Counted from the stretch's first letter, positions 29,413-38,854 are shown. The stretch: DNA of 64,000 nucleotides from Corynebacterium glyciniphilum AJ 3170 (GCF_000626675.1 NZ_CP006842.1:1984001-2048000), one strand, 5' to 3'. The notes: generated from the sequence alone by a model not told the origin. Made by a program: numbers and translations.

Positions 29413-31422
29413 CTACGGTGCGGTCACGGCCTCCGCTGCTTTCGCCGTGACCGTGATGATGTCATCGCCGAACGCGGCGATCGGAGCCGGCAGCCCTTCC
29501 ACCGTCGAAAAACTCTTTGTGTTGACGACGATGACAGGGGTCACGGCCGAGTACCCGGCATCACGGATCCGCTGGGCGTCGAATCGGATCAGCGGGGTGC
29601 CGGCCGTCACCTTCTGCTTCTTCTCGACAAGGACCTCGAACCCCTCCCCGCCCATCTTCACCGTGTCGATGCCGATATGGATCAGCAGGTCGATTCCGTT
29701 GTCCAACCGTAACCCGACGGCGTGACCGGACTTCTGGACCGTCAGAATTTTCCCGTCGGCGGGGGCCACGACGGTGTCGCCGGACGGTTCGATAGCGATC
29801 CCCTGCCCGAGCGCCCCAGAGGAGAAGGCGGGGTCGTCCACGTCAGACAACGGGGTGGCTCTGCCCTCGACCGGGGCCGTGATTACGGTGACTGCTCCCG
29901 GCTGCAGGGCGGGCTTTCCGGTTCCTGCACCGATGCCTGACTCCGATGGCGAGGCCTCCACACTGTCGGCGTCTTCCTCCTCCTCTCGCTCTACGGCGAG
30001 GCCTGCGAGGATCTCCGCCTTCTCGTCTTTGCCCCGGTAGTCGAAGAAGACGACCAGCAGCATCGAGGTGAAGAAGGCTGCGGCGATACCGATCAGATAT
30101 CCACCCCACGGGTCCATGGCCGGGAAGGTCAGCAGAGAGGTGAACACGAAGGCACTCGCCTTGACGTCGAAGAACCCGATAATGATTCCGCCGACCAGAC
30201 ATCCCGGGAGCAACCGGACGTAGGTCTTCTTGAACCGCAGCAGAACACCATAGAGAGAGGGTTCGGAGATGCCACCGAAGAGACCTGCCATCAGCCCACC
30301 CAGCGACACCTGGCGCATGCCCTTGTTCTTCTCGCGGAACGAGATGTAAAGAACACCAGCCACGACACCGAAGCAGGCGAAATTCCAGGCACCCATCGGC
30401 CCCTGGATGAAATCGTAGCCGAGCGTGGCGATGTTCTGGATCATGATCGCATTGAGCGGCCAGTGCAGTCCCAACGGCACCAGGAACGGGTACAGCAGCG
30501 GGATGATAACCGCGAGGATGAAGGGGGAGACGCCGTTCAACCAGAGCAGGAAGTCCGAGATCCCGTTACCGATGCCGATACCGAACGGTCCCAGGAGGAA
30601 CGCCGTTGCCGGGATCATGATCAACAGGGAGAAGAACGGTACAAAGACCATCTGGACAGAGGCCGGGATGATCCGCTTCAGTCCCTTCTCGACCCAGAAC
30701 AGCCCGATCGCTGCGATCAACGGGGGAAAGACCTGCGACGAGTAGTCGTTGAGCACCAGTGGGATGCCGAAGATATGGACGGTCTCCCCCGCGTCTCCGA
30801 GGGAAAGGAACTCCGGTGTCAATAGTGCTGCCGGTATTGCGGCCCCCACCCACTCGTTGGCGCCCAGTTTCCGGGCGGCCGTCGCACCGATCATGATCGG
30901 GAGGAAGTAGAAGACCGAACGCCACATGGCGTGCAGGAGAACATAGCCGTCCGGCTGGTCCGCCATGTCGGCACGGAAATCCTGCCAGCCGAAGGTGTCC
31001 GCCAGGACCAGCATCGTGATGATCAGTGACGCGCCGAGCAACGCCCACAGCACCGGGCGGAAGGTGTCGGACAGGAACTCGAAGCAGTAGTTGACCCAGT
31101 CGTAGCGGCCGCGGACTCCGCCGTACTCCTTCTTCGAGGACGCACGGCCCTCTGCATCGGCATCTCCCATGCCGGGTTCCTTGACGATGGCGTTGTAGTA
31201 GTCGGCGACCCCGCCACCCATCACCACCTGAAGGCCCGTACTGCCTTGCTCGACGACGCCGAGGACGGCAGGGTCGCTGTCCAGCGCGTCCTTGTCCACT
31301 TTTGAGCGGTCTACGAGGTCGAAGCGGAGCCGGGTCGCGCAGTAGGTCAGTGAGGAGACGTTGTCCGCCCCTCCGATCTCCCGGAGAATGTGACGGGAGG
31401 TGTCTGTGGTCGCAGAGGCCAT
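29413..31422 (-). CDS. ptsG: PTS glucose-specific enzyme IIBCA
   Basis: This membrane permease imports and phosphorylates glucose using phosphate passed from HPr. The 669-aa protein has IIB first (phospho-cysteine in YCATRLRF, residue 28), then IIC (about 115-470, with GISEPSLYGVLLRFKKTY near 400), then a Glu/Asp/Ser linker and IIA (about 520-669, with LLIHIGIDTVKMGG holding the phospho-histidine). Sequence and position between rpsA and coaE match C. glutamicum ptsG as I recall it; bgl-type beta-glucoside permease is the alternative. The ATG at 31422 has AAGGCGG 9 nt upstream; the frame reaches 31491. It converges on copB. Confidence 0.88.
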   Translation of the reverse strand: MASATTDTSRHILREIGGADNVSSLTYCATRLRFDLVDRSKVDKDALDSDPAVLGVVEQGSTGLQVVMGGGVADYYNAIVKEPGMGDADAEGRASSKKEYGGVRGRYDWVNYCFEFLSDTFRPVLWALLGASLIITMLVLADTFGWQDFRADMADQPDGYVLLHAMWRSVFYFLPIMIGATAARKLGANEWVGAAIPAALLTPEFLSLGDAGETVHIFGIPLVLNDYSSQVFPPLIAAIGLFWVEKGLKRIIPASVQMVFVPFFSLLIMIPATAFLLGPFGIGIGNGISDFLLWLNGVSPFILAVIIPLLYPFLVPLGLHWPLNAIMIQNIATLGYDFIQGPMGAWNFACFGVVAGVLYISFREKNKGMRQVSLGGLMAGLFGGISEPSLYGVLLRFKKTYVRLLPGCLVGGIIIGFFDVKASAFVFTSLLTFPAMDPWGGYLIGIAAAFFTSMLLVVFFDYRGKDEKAEILAGLAVEREEEEDADSVEASPSESGIGAGTGKPALQPGAVTVITAPVEGRATPLSDVDDPAFSSGALGQGIAIEPSGDTVVAPADGKILTVQKSGHAVGLRLDNGIDLLIHIGIDTVKMGGEGFEVLVEKKQKVTAGTPLIRFDAQRIRDAGYSAVTPVIVVNTKSFSTVEGLPAPIAAFGDDIITVTAKAAEAVTAP

Positions 31423-31458
31423 GTGTGTTTCCGCCTTGGTGAGGTGAAATGGGTGTGC

Positions 31459-31507
31459 GCCACCCTGATCGGGTGGCATCTCCCACATCATAGAACTTCA
31501 CCGTGAA
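31459..31507 (-). promoter_or_regulatory. ptsG promoter region with 5'-UTR hairpin and palindrome
   Basis: On the minus strand a -10 TATGAT (31492-31487) lies about 58 nt before the start codon. The 11-bp palindrome TTCACCGTGAA (31497-31507) covers the spacer and -35 side and could be an operator. A 7-bp stem GCCACCC / GGGTGGC with a 5-nt loop (31459-31477) lies in the leader. No BglG-type antiterminator target is visible. Confidence 0.4.
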
Positions 31508-31528
31508 AAAGATAAGGGCTCCCGGACA

Positions 31529-31570
31529 CGACAGAAACCCGGCCCACCCCGAGATCGGGGTGGGCCGGGT
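31529..31570 (-). terminator. Intrinsic terminator after rpsA
   Basis: A 16-bp perfect stem (31537-31552 with 31555-31570), followed on the minus strand by TTTCTGTC. It lies 26 bp after the rpsA stop. Confidence 0.85.
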
Positions 31571-31595
31571 CGGTACCGCAGCTCAGACTACGGTA

Positions 31596-33062
31596 TTACT
31601 CACCGGAACCGGCGAGCTTCTCGCGCAGAGCGGCGAGCTGCTCATCGGAAGCCAGGGAACCGGCGTCGGAGGTGGTCTCCTCGACAGCGGCGGCCGGCTT
31701 GTCCGAATTGCTGGAGTAGGAGCCGTTGTCGGCAGCCTCATCAGCTTCGGCAGCCTGGGCACGGTGGCGCTCGATCTGCGCGGCGTGCATCTTGTGACGA
31801 CGCTCAGACTCGGCGTAGCGGGCCTCCCAAGCCTCACGCTGCTCGTCGAAGCCTTCCATCCACTCGTTGGTCTCCGAGTCGAAGCCCTCCGGGAAGATGT
31901 AATTGCCCTGCTCGTCGTAGGAGTCGGCCATACCGTACTTGGACGGGTCGAACTCCTCGGCGAAGTCCTCGTCGGCCTGCTTCAGCGACAGGGAGATGCG
32001 ACGACGCTCGAGGTCGATGTCGATGACCTTGACCATGAGCTCCTGGCCGACGGTGACGATCTGGTCCGGGACATCCACGTGGCGCTCGGCCAGCTCGGAG
32101 ATGTGGACCAGGCCCTCGATGCCCTCCTCGACACGGACGAAGGCGCCGAACGGAACCAGCTTGGTGACCTTGCCCGGGACGATCTGACCGATCGCGTGGG
32201 TCCGGGCGAAGACGCGCCACGGATCCTCCTGGGTGGCCTTCAGCGACAGGGAGACACGCTCACGGTCCAGATCGACGTCGAGAACCTCGACGGTGACCTC
32301 GTCACCGACGGTGACGACCTCGGACGGGTGGTCGATGTGCTTCCAGGACAGCTCGGAGACGTGCACCAGGCCGTCGACACCGCCGAGATCGACGAAGGCG
32401 CCGAAGTTGACGATCGAGGACACGACGCCCTTGCGGACCTGGCCCTTCTGCAGCTGGTGCAGGAACTCGGAACGGACCTCGGACTGGGTCTGCTCGAGCC
32501 ATGCGCGGCGGGACAGAACGACATTGTTGCGCTGCTTGTCGAGCTCGATGATCTTCGCCTCGATCTCCTGACCGATGTACGGCTGGAGGTCTCGGACGCG
32601 ACGCATCTCGACGAGGGAGGCGGGAAGGAAGCCGCGCAGGCCGATGTCCAGGATGAGACCGCCCTTGACGACCTCGATGACGGTACCGGTGACCGGCTCG
32701 TCCTTCTCCTTGAGCTCCTCGATGGTGCCCCAGGCGCGCTCGTACTGTGCGCGCTTCTTGGACAGGATCAGGCGGCCTTCCTTGTCCTCCTTGGTGAGGA
32801 CCAGGGCGTCGACCTCATCGCCGACCTCGACGACCTCGCCGGGATCGACATCGTGCTTGATGGACAGCTCACGGGAGGGGATGACACCCTCGGTCTTGTA
32901 GCCGATGTCAAGCAGGACCTCGTCGTGGTCGACCTTGACGACGGTTCCTTCGACGATGTCCCCATCGTTGAAGTACTTGATGGTGGCGTCGACGGCGGCG
33001 AGGAAATCCTCAGCGGAGCCGATGTCGTTGACGGCTACCTGAGGAACGTTGTTGGTGGGCAT
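31596..33062 (-). CDS. rpsA: 30S ribosomal protein S1
   Basis: S1 helps bind mRNA to the 30S subunit. At 488 aa the protein has four S1 RNA-binding domains (about 38-105, 122-190, 207-277 and 292-362), the usual actinobacterial number. An acidic, low-complexity C-terminal tail (AAEADEAADNGS...) follows. The start ATG at 33062 (MPTNNVPQVAVNDIG) matches the family; a longer frame to 33206 is not conserved. The first in-frame domain begins at DGDIVEGTVVKVDHDEVLLDIG. It stands alone between the dehydrogenase gene and a strong terminator. Confidence 0.97.
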   Translation of the reverse strand: MPTNNVPQVAVNDIGSAEDFLAAVDATIKYFNDGDIVEGTVVKVDHDEVLLDIGYKTEGVIPSRELSIKHDVDPGEVVEVGDEVDALVLTKEDKEGRLILSKKRAQYERAWGTIEELKEKDEPVTGTVIEVVKGGLILDIGLRGFLPASLVEMRRVRDLQPYIGQEIEAKIIELDKQRNNVVLSRRAWLEQTQSEVRSEFLHQLQKGQVRKGVVSSIVNFGAFVDLGGVDGLVHVSELSWKHIDHPSEVVTVGDEVTVEVLDVDLDRERVSLSLKATQEDPWRVFARTHAIGQIVPGKVTKLVPFGAFVRVEEGIEGLVHISELAERHVDVPDQIVTVGQELMVKVIDIDLERRRISLSLKQADEDFAEEFDPSKYGMADSYDEQGNYIFPEGFDSETNEWMEGFDEQREAWEARYAESERRHKMHAAQIERHRAQAAEADEAADNGSYSSNSDKPAAAVEETTSDAGSLASDEQLAALREKLAGSGE

Positions 33063-33180
33063 ATGTGAAGTTGCTCCGAGACGGATTGTTCTTAGTGATG
33101 GACAGGGGGCACCGTTCCACCAGCGTTCAGTGTGACGGCACCGTCGCGCGCCTGCGGACAGACGGTTAACGGACTGTAGG

Positions 33181-34275
33181 CTACACGACCCCTCCGAGCT
33201 GTGCAAATACCGTCTGGGAGAACTCCTCCGTCCCCGCTGCCCCGGGGCCGGCGAGATCCGGTGTCGGACAGTGGATCAGGGCGTGCCGGACCGCGGCTGC
33301 GAGGGCGTCCCCTGCCTCGCGGTAGCCGAGGTGCCCGAGCATCATGGCGGCGGAGTTCATGACGCCAGCCGGATTGGCAATTCCACGACCAGCGATATCG
33401 GGTGCCGACCCGTGAGCCGCCTGGGCCATCACCGTCCGGTCCCCGGCATTGATACTGCCTGCGGCCCCCAGCGATCCACCCAGTGCCGCGGTCAGGTCCG
33501 AGAGGATATCTCCGAACATGTTCTCCGCCACGATCGTCCGATGCCGTTCCGGGCGGACGACCAGATCCGCGCACAGGGCATCGATATGCACCGGCAGCAG
33601 GTCCACCCCAGTTTCGGCCGCCATGGCCTCCGCTTCTTCCACGTACATCCCGGACGTCCGCGCCAGGACATTGGCCTTGTGCGCGACGGTGAGCGGTCCC
33701 CCTCTCTCCGCGGCAACACGGCCGGCACGTCGGACGATCCTGCGAACCCCGTGTCTGGTGAACGTGCCGATCGCCAGTGCGACGTCCGGCGTGACCATCA
33801 CATCGCCTGTTCCGGCGTACATGTTGCGGTCGGCGTACAGTCCCTCGGTGTTCTCCCGCACGACCACCAGGTCCATCTCGGGGGCGACAGCACCGGGCAG
33901 ACCACGGACCGGTCGGATGTTCGCCCACAGGTCGCCACGGACTCGCAGTGCCGCTGACGGGTTCTGCTGGCTCCGGGCCTCCGGAGGATAAGAGGCATTG
34001 TCATGGGGGCCGAGGACCCAGCCGTCCAGCCCGGTGACAGCGGACCAGGTCTCATCGGGGAGGATCTGCCCGGTCTTCGCGAAAGCTTCCCGCCCGAGCA
34101 GGAGCGGCACCCACCGCACCGTATACCCGCCGTAGTGGTGGAGAGCGGTGGTCGTGGCAATGACCGTGGGCTCGACGATCTCCGGACCGACGCCCTCACC
34201 GGGCCAGTACCCCAACGTCAGCGCGGCCGTCCGGGAACTTTTCCGGGAACTTCTCCGGGAACTTTCAGTCGTCAT
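33181..34275 (-). CDS. Isocitrate/isopropylmalate dehydrogenase-family enzyme
   Basis: An NAD(P)-dependent decarboxylating dehydrogenase of 364 aa. Family features are LRVRGDLWANIRPVRG near residue 120 (substrate arginines), VVRENTEGLYADRN near 145, the catalytic-lysine region VAHKANVL near 202, the metal-binding aspartates around NMFGDILSDLTAALGGSLG near 260, and the adenine site HGSAPDIAGRGIANPAG near 295. It does not closely match LeuB or classical ICDH, so tartrate/isocitrate-type specificity remains open. Its N-terminus carries three 12-nt tandem repeats encoding SSR units. The ATG at 34275 is chosen, but a GTG at 34281 lies 8 nt after a TAGGAT box and is a good alternative. Confidence 0.75.
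   Translation of the reverse strand: MTTESSRRSSRKSSRTAALTLGYWPGEGVGPEIVEPTVIATTTALHHYGGYTVRWVPLLLGREAFAKTGQILPDETWSAVTGLDGWVLGPHDNASYPPEARSQQNPSAALRVRGDLWANIRPVRGLPGAVAPEMDLVVVRENTEGLYADRNMYAGTGDVMVTPDVALAIGTFTRHGVRRIVRRAGRVAAERGGPLTVAHKANVLARTSGMYVEEAEAMAAETGVDLLPVHIDALCADLVVRPERHRTIVAENMFGDILSDLTAALGGSLGAAGSINAGDRTVMAQAAHGSAPDIAGRGIANPAGVMNSAAMMLGHLGYREAGDALAAAVRHALIHCPTPDLAGPGAAGTEEFSQTVFAQLGGVV
34231..34266. repeat. Three-copy 12-bp tandem repeat in the dehydrogenase N-terminus
   Basis: CCGGGAACTT followed by two variable bases occurs three times (34231-34242, 34243-34254, 34255-34266). Read in frame it encodes Ser/Arg-rich SSR-R/K-type units just before the catalytic domain. Confidence 0.85.
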
Positions 34276-34350
34276 AGTCACAACGCACCATCCTAGGTGA
34301 CCGGACACGCGCCCCGGGCGCAGGTTTCACTCTCCCCCGGACAATCCGGA

Positions 34351-34363
34351 TACGATGACGCCC
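34351..34363 (+). promoter_or_regulatory. -10 box for the DUF368 gene
   Basis: TACGAT (34351-34356) lies 7 nt before the GTG at 34364, which predicts a leaderless start. The ATG at 34355 lies inside the -10 box and is therefore unlikely. Confidence 0.55.
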
Positions 34364-35365
34364 GTGAAAGACAACTCCCCCAGCCCAGACCAGACAGACG
34401 TCCACCCACCGACGTTCGGACGCACTCCCCTGAATCCGGGGACGGTGGTCTTCAACCTCGTCCGCGGTGGCCTGATCGGTTCCGCTGAACTCGTCCCCGG
34501 CATTTCGGGCGGCACGGTCGCCCTGGTTACCGGCGCCTACGAGAGAGTGCTCTACAACGCCAACCGACTGCTGGACGCGGTGAAGGCCTTTGCCACTGAC
34601 CGGGCCGAAGGCGTTCGGCGGTTCAAAGCCGTGGACTGGACCATGCTGCTTCCCATGGCCGTCGGCATGGTCGCCATGGTTTTCGCCCTCGCGGGCATCC
34701 TCGGCTCGTTCGTGGAGGATCATCCCGTTCCCGCCAAGAGCCTGTTCCTCGGCATGGTCGCGGTCTCGCTCGTGGTCCCGCTGCTGATGATCGACACCAC
34801 CGACCTGAAACGTCGTCTTCCGGTGGCAGTGCCCCTCTTCATCGTCGGTGTGCTGTTCACCTTCATCGCGACAGGATTCTCCTCGTCGACGAATCCTGAC
34901 CCGAACCTTCTGTTGGTGTTCATCGCTGCCGCTATCGCGGTGTGCGCACTGATCCTCCCCGGCGTCTCAGGGTCTTTCTTCCTCTACGCGATCGGGATCT
35001 ACTCGGCGACGCTGACTGCTGTCAGCGACCTCGACGTGACCTACATCCTGGTCTTCGGTCTCGGCGCGTTGACCGGGCTGGTGCTGTTCGTGCGGGTGAT
35101 GGAGTACCTGCTGACGAAGCACCGGACCCTGACCCTGTTCACGATGACCGGCATGCTGCTGGGATCGCTGCGTGCGCTCTGGCCGTGGCAGGACGATGAC
35201 GCCGGCATCCAGGCACCCGGTGACCAGGCTGGGCTCGCGCTGGGCCTGTTCCTACTCGGTGCTGCCGTCGTCGCCGCCATGGTCATCTTCGAACAGGTCA
35301 CGAAACGCCGCCGGACGCGGGACCGCTCCGCGCGTCCCGACAAGTCCTCCGGTCAGCTCCCCTGA
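34364..35365 (+). CDS. DUF368 membrane protein (PopT-like polyprenyl-phosphate translocase)
   Basis: A membrane protein of 333 aa with about 9 helices. DUF368 signatures are ELVPGISGGTVALVTGAYE near residue 44 and LILPGVSGSFFLYAIGIY near 200, an inverted-repeat pair. DUF368 proteins (PopT) have recently been shown in other bacteria to return undecaprenyl phosphate across the membrane. In a mycolate-wall bacterium decaprenyl phosphate is the likely carrier, by inference. The start is GTG at 34364 rather than ATG at 34355 because of the -10 spacing. It lies divergent from the dehydrogenase gene and 31 bp before mgtC. Confidence 0.8.
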   Translation: MKDNSPSPDQTDVHPPTFGRTPLNPGTVVFNLVRGGLIGSAELVPGISGGTVALVTGAYERVLYNANRLLDAVKAFATDRAEGVRRFKAVDWTMLLPMAVGMVAMVFALAGILGSFVEDHPVPAKSLFLGMVAVSLVVPLLMIDTTDLKRRLPVAVPLFIVGVLFTFIATGFSSSTNPDPNLLLVFIAAAIAVCALILPGVSGSFFLYAIGIYSATLTAVSDLDVTYILVFGLGALTGLVLFVRVMEYLLTKHRTLTLFTMTGMLLGSLRALWPWQDDDAGIQAPGDQAGLALGLFLLGAAVVAAMVIFEQVTKRRRTRDRSARPDKSSGQLP

Positions 35366-35384
35366 CCCTCCCGGGGTGGAGGTT

Positions 35385-35396
35385 TAGCATGGGGGG
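35385..35396 (+). promoter_or_regulatory. -10 box for the MgtC-family gene
   Basis: TAGCAT (35385-35390) lies 6 nt before the ATG at 35397, which predicts a leaderless start and a promoter separate from the DUF368 gene. Confidence 0.5.
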
Positions 35397-36104
35397 ATGA
35401 TCGCTTTCACCGACCAGTTCTGGCCCCAGGTGGGCCTACTGCTGCTCGCGTTCGCGCTGAGCACGGTAGTGGGCGTGGAACGACGTCTGCGCGGACACAA
35501 CGGGGGCCCCGGCACGCTGGCGATTGTCGGCACGTCATCGGCCCTGTTCGTGATGTTGAGCAAGTACGGATTCGCCGATGTCGTCTCCGACCAGACCAGT
35601 TACGATCCGTCGCGGGTGGCAGCCTCAGTAGTGTCGGGAATCGGTTTCCTCGGTGCAGGTCTGATCCTCACCCGACGCGGCGCCGTGGTGGGGTTGACCA
35701 CCGCAGCGTCTGTATGGGAAGTCGCCGCGATCGGCGCGTCGGCCGGAGCCGGGCTCTGGACGCTTGCTGTCGCGGTCACACTGCTGCACATGGTGATCAC
35801 CTTCGGACTCAGGCGACTGTCCCGGGTGCTTCCAGGCCCCCACAGCCACGTCCTGATCGAGGTCACCTACGATGACGGTCGGGGTCTGTTAAGAGGGGTG
35901 CTGACCTCGATCACGGAGGGTGGCTGGACGATTCGTCAGGTACACCAACAGCACACGACCGCCCCGCCCGAGGAGGAAGACCGCCCCGCCGCCGTCACGC
36001 TCGAGCTCGTGGGGCGCCACCGGGCCGACGCTCTGGCGACCTCACTGTCCGGCATAGACGGGATACGACGGGTGGAGATCCTGTCCAGTGGCGACCTGGA
36101 GTAG
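35397..36104 (+). CDS. MgtC/SapB-family membrane protein
   Basis: A membrane protein of 235 aa. Four to five helices in the first 150 residues hold the family motifs GVERRLRGHNGGPGT near 24 and VSGIGFLGAGLILTRRGAVVGLTTAASVW near 80-108. A C-terminal cytosolic ACT-like domain (about 155-235) follows. MgtC proteins are linked to Mg2+ homeostasis and survival in macrophages in pathogens, but many act differently, so only the family is claimed. Its stop lies 6 bp from the convergent polA stop. Confidence 0.85.
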   Translation: MIAFTDQFWPQVGLLLLAFALSTVVGVERRLRGHNGGPGTLAIVGTSSALFVMLSKYGFADVVSDQTSYDPSRVAASVVSGIGFLGAGLILTRRGAVVGLTTAASVWEVAAIGASAGAGLWTLAVAVTLLHMVITFGLRRLSRVLPGPHSHVLIEVTYDDGRGLLRGVLTSITEGGWTIRQVHQQHTTAPPEEEDRPAAVTLELVGRHRADALATSLSGIDGIRRVEILSSGDLE

Positions 36105-36110
36105 GCGTCC

Positions 36111-38819
36111 TCAGTGCCCGGCGGCCTCCCAGTTCGCGCCTGTACCGGTCGACACATCCAGAGGAACCCTGAGTTCAGCGGCACCGTCCATCTGTTCCTG
36201 GAGCAACGCCGTCATCTCCTCGAGCTCCCCGTCAACGACTTCGACGACCAGTTCGTCGTGGACCTGCAGCAGTACCCGCGACGCCATGCCTCGTCTGGTC
36301 ATCTCCCGATCCACCCGCACCATCGCGCGTTTGATGATGTCGGCTGCGGTGCCCTGGATCGGAGCATTGAGGGCGGCACGCTCGGCGTTGTCCCGGGCGA
36401 CCCGGTTGGTGGAGTTGAGCTCGGGAAGGTACCGCCGACGCCCGTAAAGCGTCTCGGTGTAGCCGTCCTCCCGTGCCTGTTCCACCACCTCGTCGAGATA
36501 CTTCTTGACCCCGCCGAAGCGTTCGAAGTAGGTGTCCATGATCTTCTTCGCCTCGCCGGCGGCAATATTCAACTGCTGGGACAGGCCGAAAGCACTCAGA
36601 CCATAGACCAACCCGTAGCTCATCGCCTTGACCCGTCGACGCAGTTCCGGGGTGACGTCGTCTACCGGGACGTCGAAGACCTTCGAGCCGACGAAATTGT
36701 GCAGGTCCTCGCCCTGTCGGTAGGCCTCGATGAGCCCGGGGTCCTGGGAGAGGTGCGCCATCACACGCATCTCGATCTGGGAGTAGTCCGCCGTCAACAA
36801 CGTGGTGTACCCCGACCCCACCTGGAACGCACCACGGATATGGCGTCCCGCCTCGGTGCGGACCGGAATGTTCTGCAGGTTGGGTTCGGCTGAGGACAGA
36901 CGTCCCGTCGCCGCACCGCGCTGGTTGAAAGTCGTATGAATCCGCCCGTCATCCGCCGTCGCATCGATGAGCCCGTCAATAGTGGTCTTCATCTTCTGAT
37001 ACTCGCGGTGGGCCATGAGATGGCCGAGGAACGGATGCCCGGTCTGCTCCGTCAGCTTCTCCAACTCACCTGCCGCGGTGGAATAGCCGGTCTTGGTCTT
37101 CTTCGTGGTGGGCAGGCCGAAGTCCTCGAAGAGGACCTTCTGCAACTGCTTCGGGCTGGACAGATTGAGCGACTCGTCGCCCGCCAGCTGGCGGGCGGCG
37201 GTGACCTCGTCGGAGATGCGTTCTGCGTAGTTGTCCGAAAGGTCCTGCAACGCAGGGCAGTCGACCGAGATCCCGTAGCTCTCCATCCTGGCCAGAATCG
37301 TCGCCAGAGGGACTTCGAGATCCAGGTAGAGCTCCATCGCCCCGATGCCGGTAAGTTCCGGGGTGAGGGAGGTAACAAGTTCAAGCACGGCCTGGGCCCG
37401 TGCGACTGCCGATGCTCCCTCGGCGAGCTCGTGCCCGACGTGGCGTTGCAGCACATCGGCGAGACCGGTGGAACGGACGTCCGGACGCAGAAGGTAGGCG
37501 GCAAGAGCGGTGTCATGCTCGACGCCGTCGAGCTCTATCCCCGTCCCGTTGAGCATGTGCCAGGACCGCTTGGAATCATGCAGCCATTTCGCCGCAGAGG
37601 TATCAGCAAGGTACCCCAGTAACGCCTTCTCGTCCTTCGGGTCCTGGTCCGCCAGATCGATCTGCAGGGCGTGGAGAACCCCGTCCTCTCCGGCCACCGG
37701 ATCAAGCAGGACGACATGCTCAGCGTGCCCCCCGAAAGGCGCCCCCTCGCCACTGACCTCGACGACCAGTGGCCGGTTGACCGACGCATCGCCGTGGCTC
37801 CGTCCGTCCTTCCACCCGGCGCGGTCGGCCAGCCATTTGGCCAGTTTCCCGTCGGCAAGATCGTCGACGGCAAGTTCAGCTGCTGCGCCATCCTCAAACT
37901 CGATACCCATCACCCGGAATGTCCGGTTACGCAGGTTGGCACCGAACTGCAGTGAGTCGAAGAGGCTGCCCGCCTCGGAGGCATCGACAGCAGCAGGTCG
38001 CAGCGCTGACAGCGGGCCACCCTCGCCGTCGAGGTCACCGAGCTCGAGGTCTCGGACCATCTCCGTGACCTTCCGTGCGAGGATCACATTGTCGATGTTG
38101 TCCCGGAGTGATTCTCCGACTTTGCCTCCGAAGTCGTCGATGTGCTCGATGACGGCATCCAGACTGCCGTACTTGCTGATCCATTTCTGAGCTGTCTTCG
38201 GGCCGACACCGGGAACCCCGGGCATGTTGTCGGAGGTGTCTCCACGCAGCGAAGCGAGGTCAGGGTACTGCGTCGGTGTGACACCGTACTTCTCCTCCAC
38301 CCGGGCCGGGGTAAACCGGTCGAGCTCCGAGACTCCACGAAGAGTGTAGAGCACCGTGACGTCGTCGTTGACGAGCTGGAGGCTGTCCCGGTCGCCGGTG
38401 CAGATCACCGTACGCATGCCCGCGTCGGTGCCACGGCAGGACAGCGTGGCGATGATGTCGTCCGCTTCGTAGGACTCCTTGGTCAGTGTCTGAATGCCCA
38501 GTGCCTGGAGCGCCTCCTGGATCAACTCGACCTGGCCACGGAACTCATCCGGTGCCGGTGGCCGCTGGGCCTTGTAGGCAGGCAGGTCCTTCTCACGGAA
38601 CGTCGGTCCCGAAAGATCGAACGCCGCCGCGATATGTGTCGGCTTCTCCGTTTCGACTAGTCCGAGGAACATGCCGAGGAACCCGTACACAGCATTGGTG
38701 TACTGCCCCCCGGTCGTGGAGAAATTCTGGGCCGGCAGTGCGTAGAACGCCCGGAACGCCAGTGAATGCCCGTCGAGTAACAGGAGGGTGGGACGCCCGT
38801 CCCCGGAATTGTCTGTCAT
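36111..38819 (-). CDS. polA: DNA polymerase I
   Basis: Pol I fills gaps and removes RNA primers. The 902-aa protein has a 5'-3' exonuclease domain (about 1-300: ICTGDRDSLQL, GVPGVGPKTAQKWI) and a middle domain lacking a recognisable DxE exonuclease motif, so proofreading is probably absent, as in mycobacteria. The polymerase domain (about 500-902) has motif A LLTADYSQIEMRVMAHL, motif B RRRVKAMSYGLVYGLSAFGL and motif C LLQVHDELVVEV. I placed the start at the ATG 38819 with AGGAAGG 4 nt upstream; the frame extends to 38855. A tetR gene is divergent from it. Confidence 0.97.
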   Translation of the reverse strand: MTDNSGDGRPTLLLLDGHSLAFRAFYALPAQNFSTTGGQYTNAVYGFLGMFLGLVETEKPTHIAAAFDLSGPTFREKDLPAYKAQRPPAPDEFRGQVELIQEALQALGIQTLTKESYEADDIIATLSCRGTDAGMRTVICTGDRDSLQLVNDDVTVLYTLRGVSELDRFTPARVEEKYGVTPTQYPDLASLRGDTSDNMPGVPGVGPKTAQKWISKYGSLDAVIEHIDDFGGKVGESLRDNIDNVILARKVTEMVRDLELGDLDGEGGPLSALRPAAVDASEAGSLFDSLQFGANLRNRTFRVMGIEFEDGAAAELAVDDLADGKLAKWLADRAGWKDGRSHGDASVNRPLVVEVSGEGAPFGGHAEHVVLLDPVAGEDGVLHALQIDLADQDPKDEKALLGYLADTSAAKWLHDSKRSWHMLNGTGIELDGVEHDTALAAYLLRPDVRSTGLADVLQRHVGHELAEGASAVARAQAVLELVTSLTPELTGIGAMELYLDLEVPLATILARMESYGISVDCPALQDLSDNYAERISDEVTAARQLAGDESLNLSSPKQLQKVLFEDFGLPTTKKTKTGYSTAAGELEKLTEQTGHPFLGHLMAHREYQKMKTTIDGLIDATADDGRIHTTFNQRGAATGRLSSAEPNLQNIPVRTEAGRHIRGAFQVGSGYTTLLTADYSQIEMRVMAHLSQDPGLIEAYRQGEDLHNFVGSKVFDVPVDDVTPELRRRVKAMSYGLVYGLSAFGLSQQLNIAAGEAKKIMDTYFERFGGVKKYLDEVVEQAREDGYTETLYGRRRYLPELNSTNRVARDNAERAALNAPIQGTAADIIKRAMVRVDREMTRRGMASRVLLQVHDELVVEVVDGELEEMTALLQEQMDGAAELRVPLDVSTGTGANWEAAGH

Positions 38820-38854
38820 GTGACCTTCCTGCATGCCCGTACACCTGTCTGTCA

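Noticed and set aside
31503..33068. 521-codon plus-strand frame opposite rpsA
   Set aside because: A Leu/Val/Asp-rich antisense artefact of a highly biased ribosomal gene. It also crosses the rpsA terminator.
33181..34275. Assignment as leuB
   Set aside because: The N-terminal and substrate-loop residues differ from LeuB as I know it, and no leuC/leuD genes are near. Kept as family level only.
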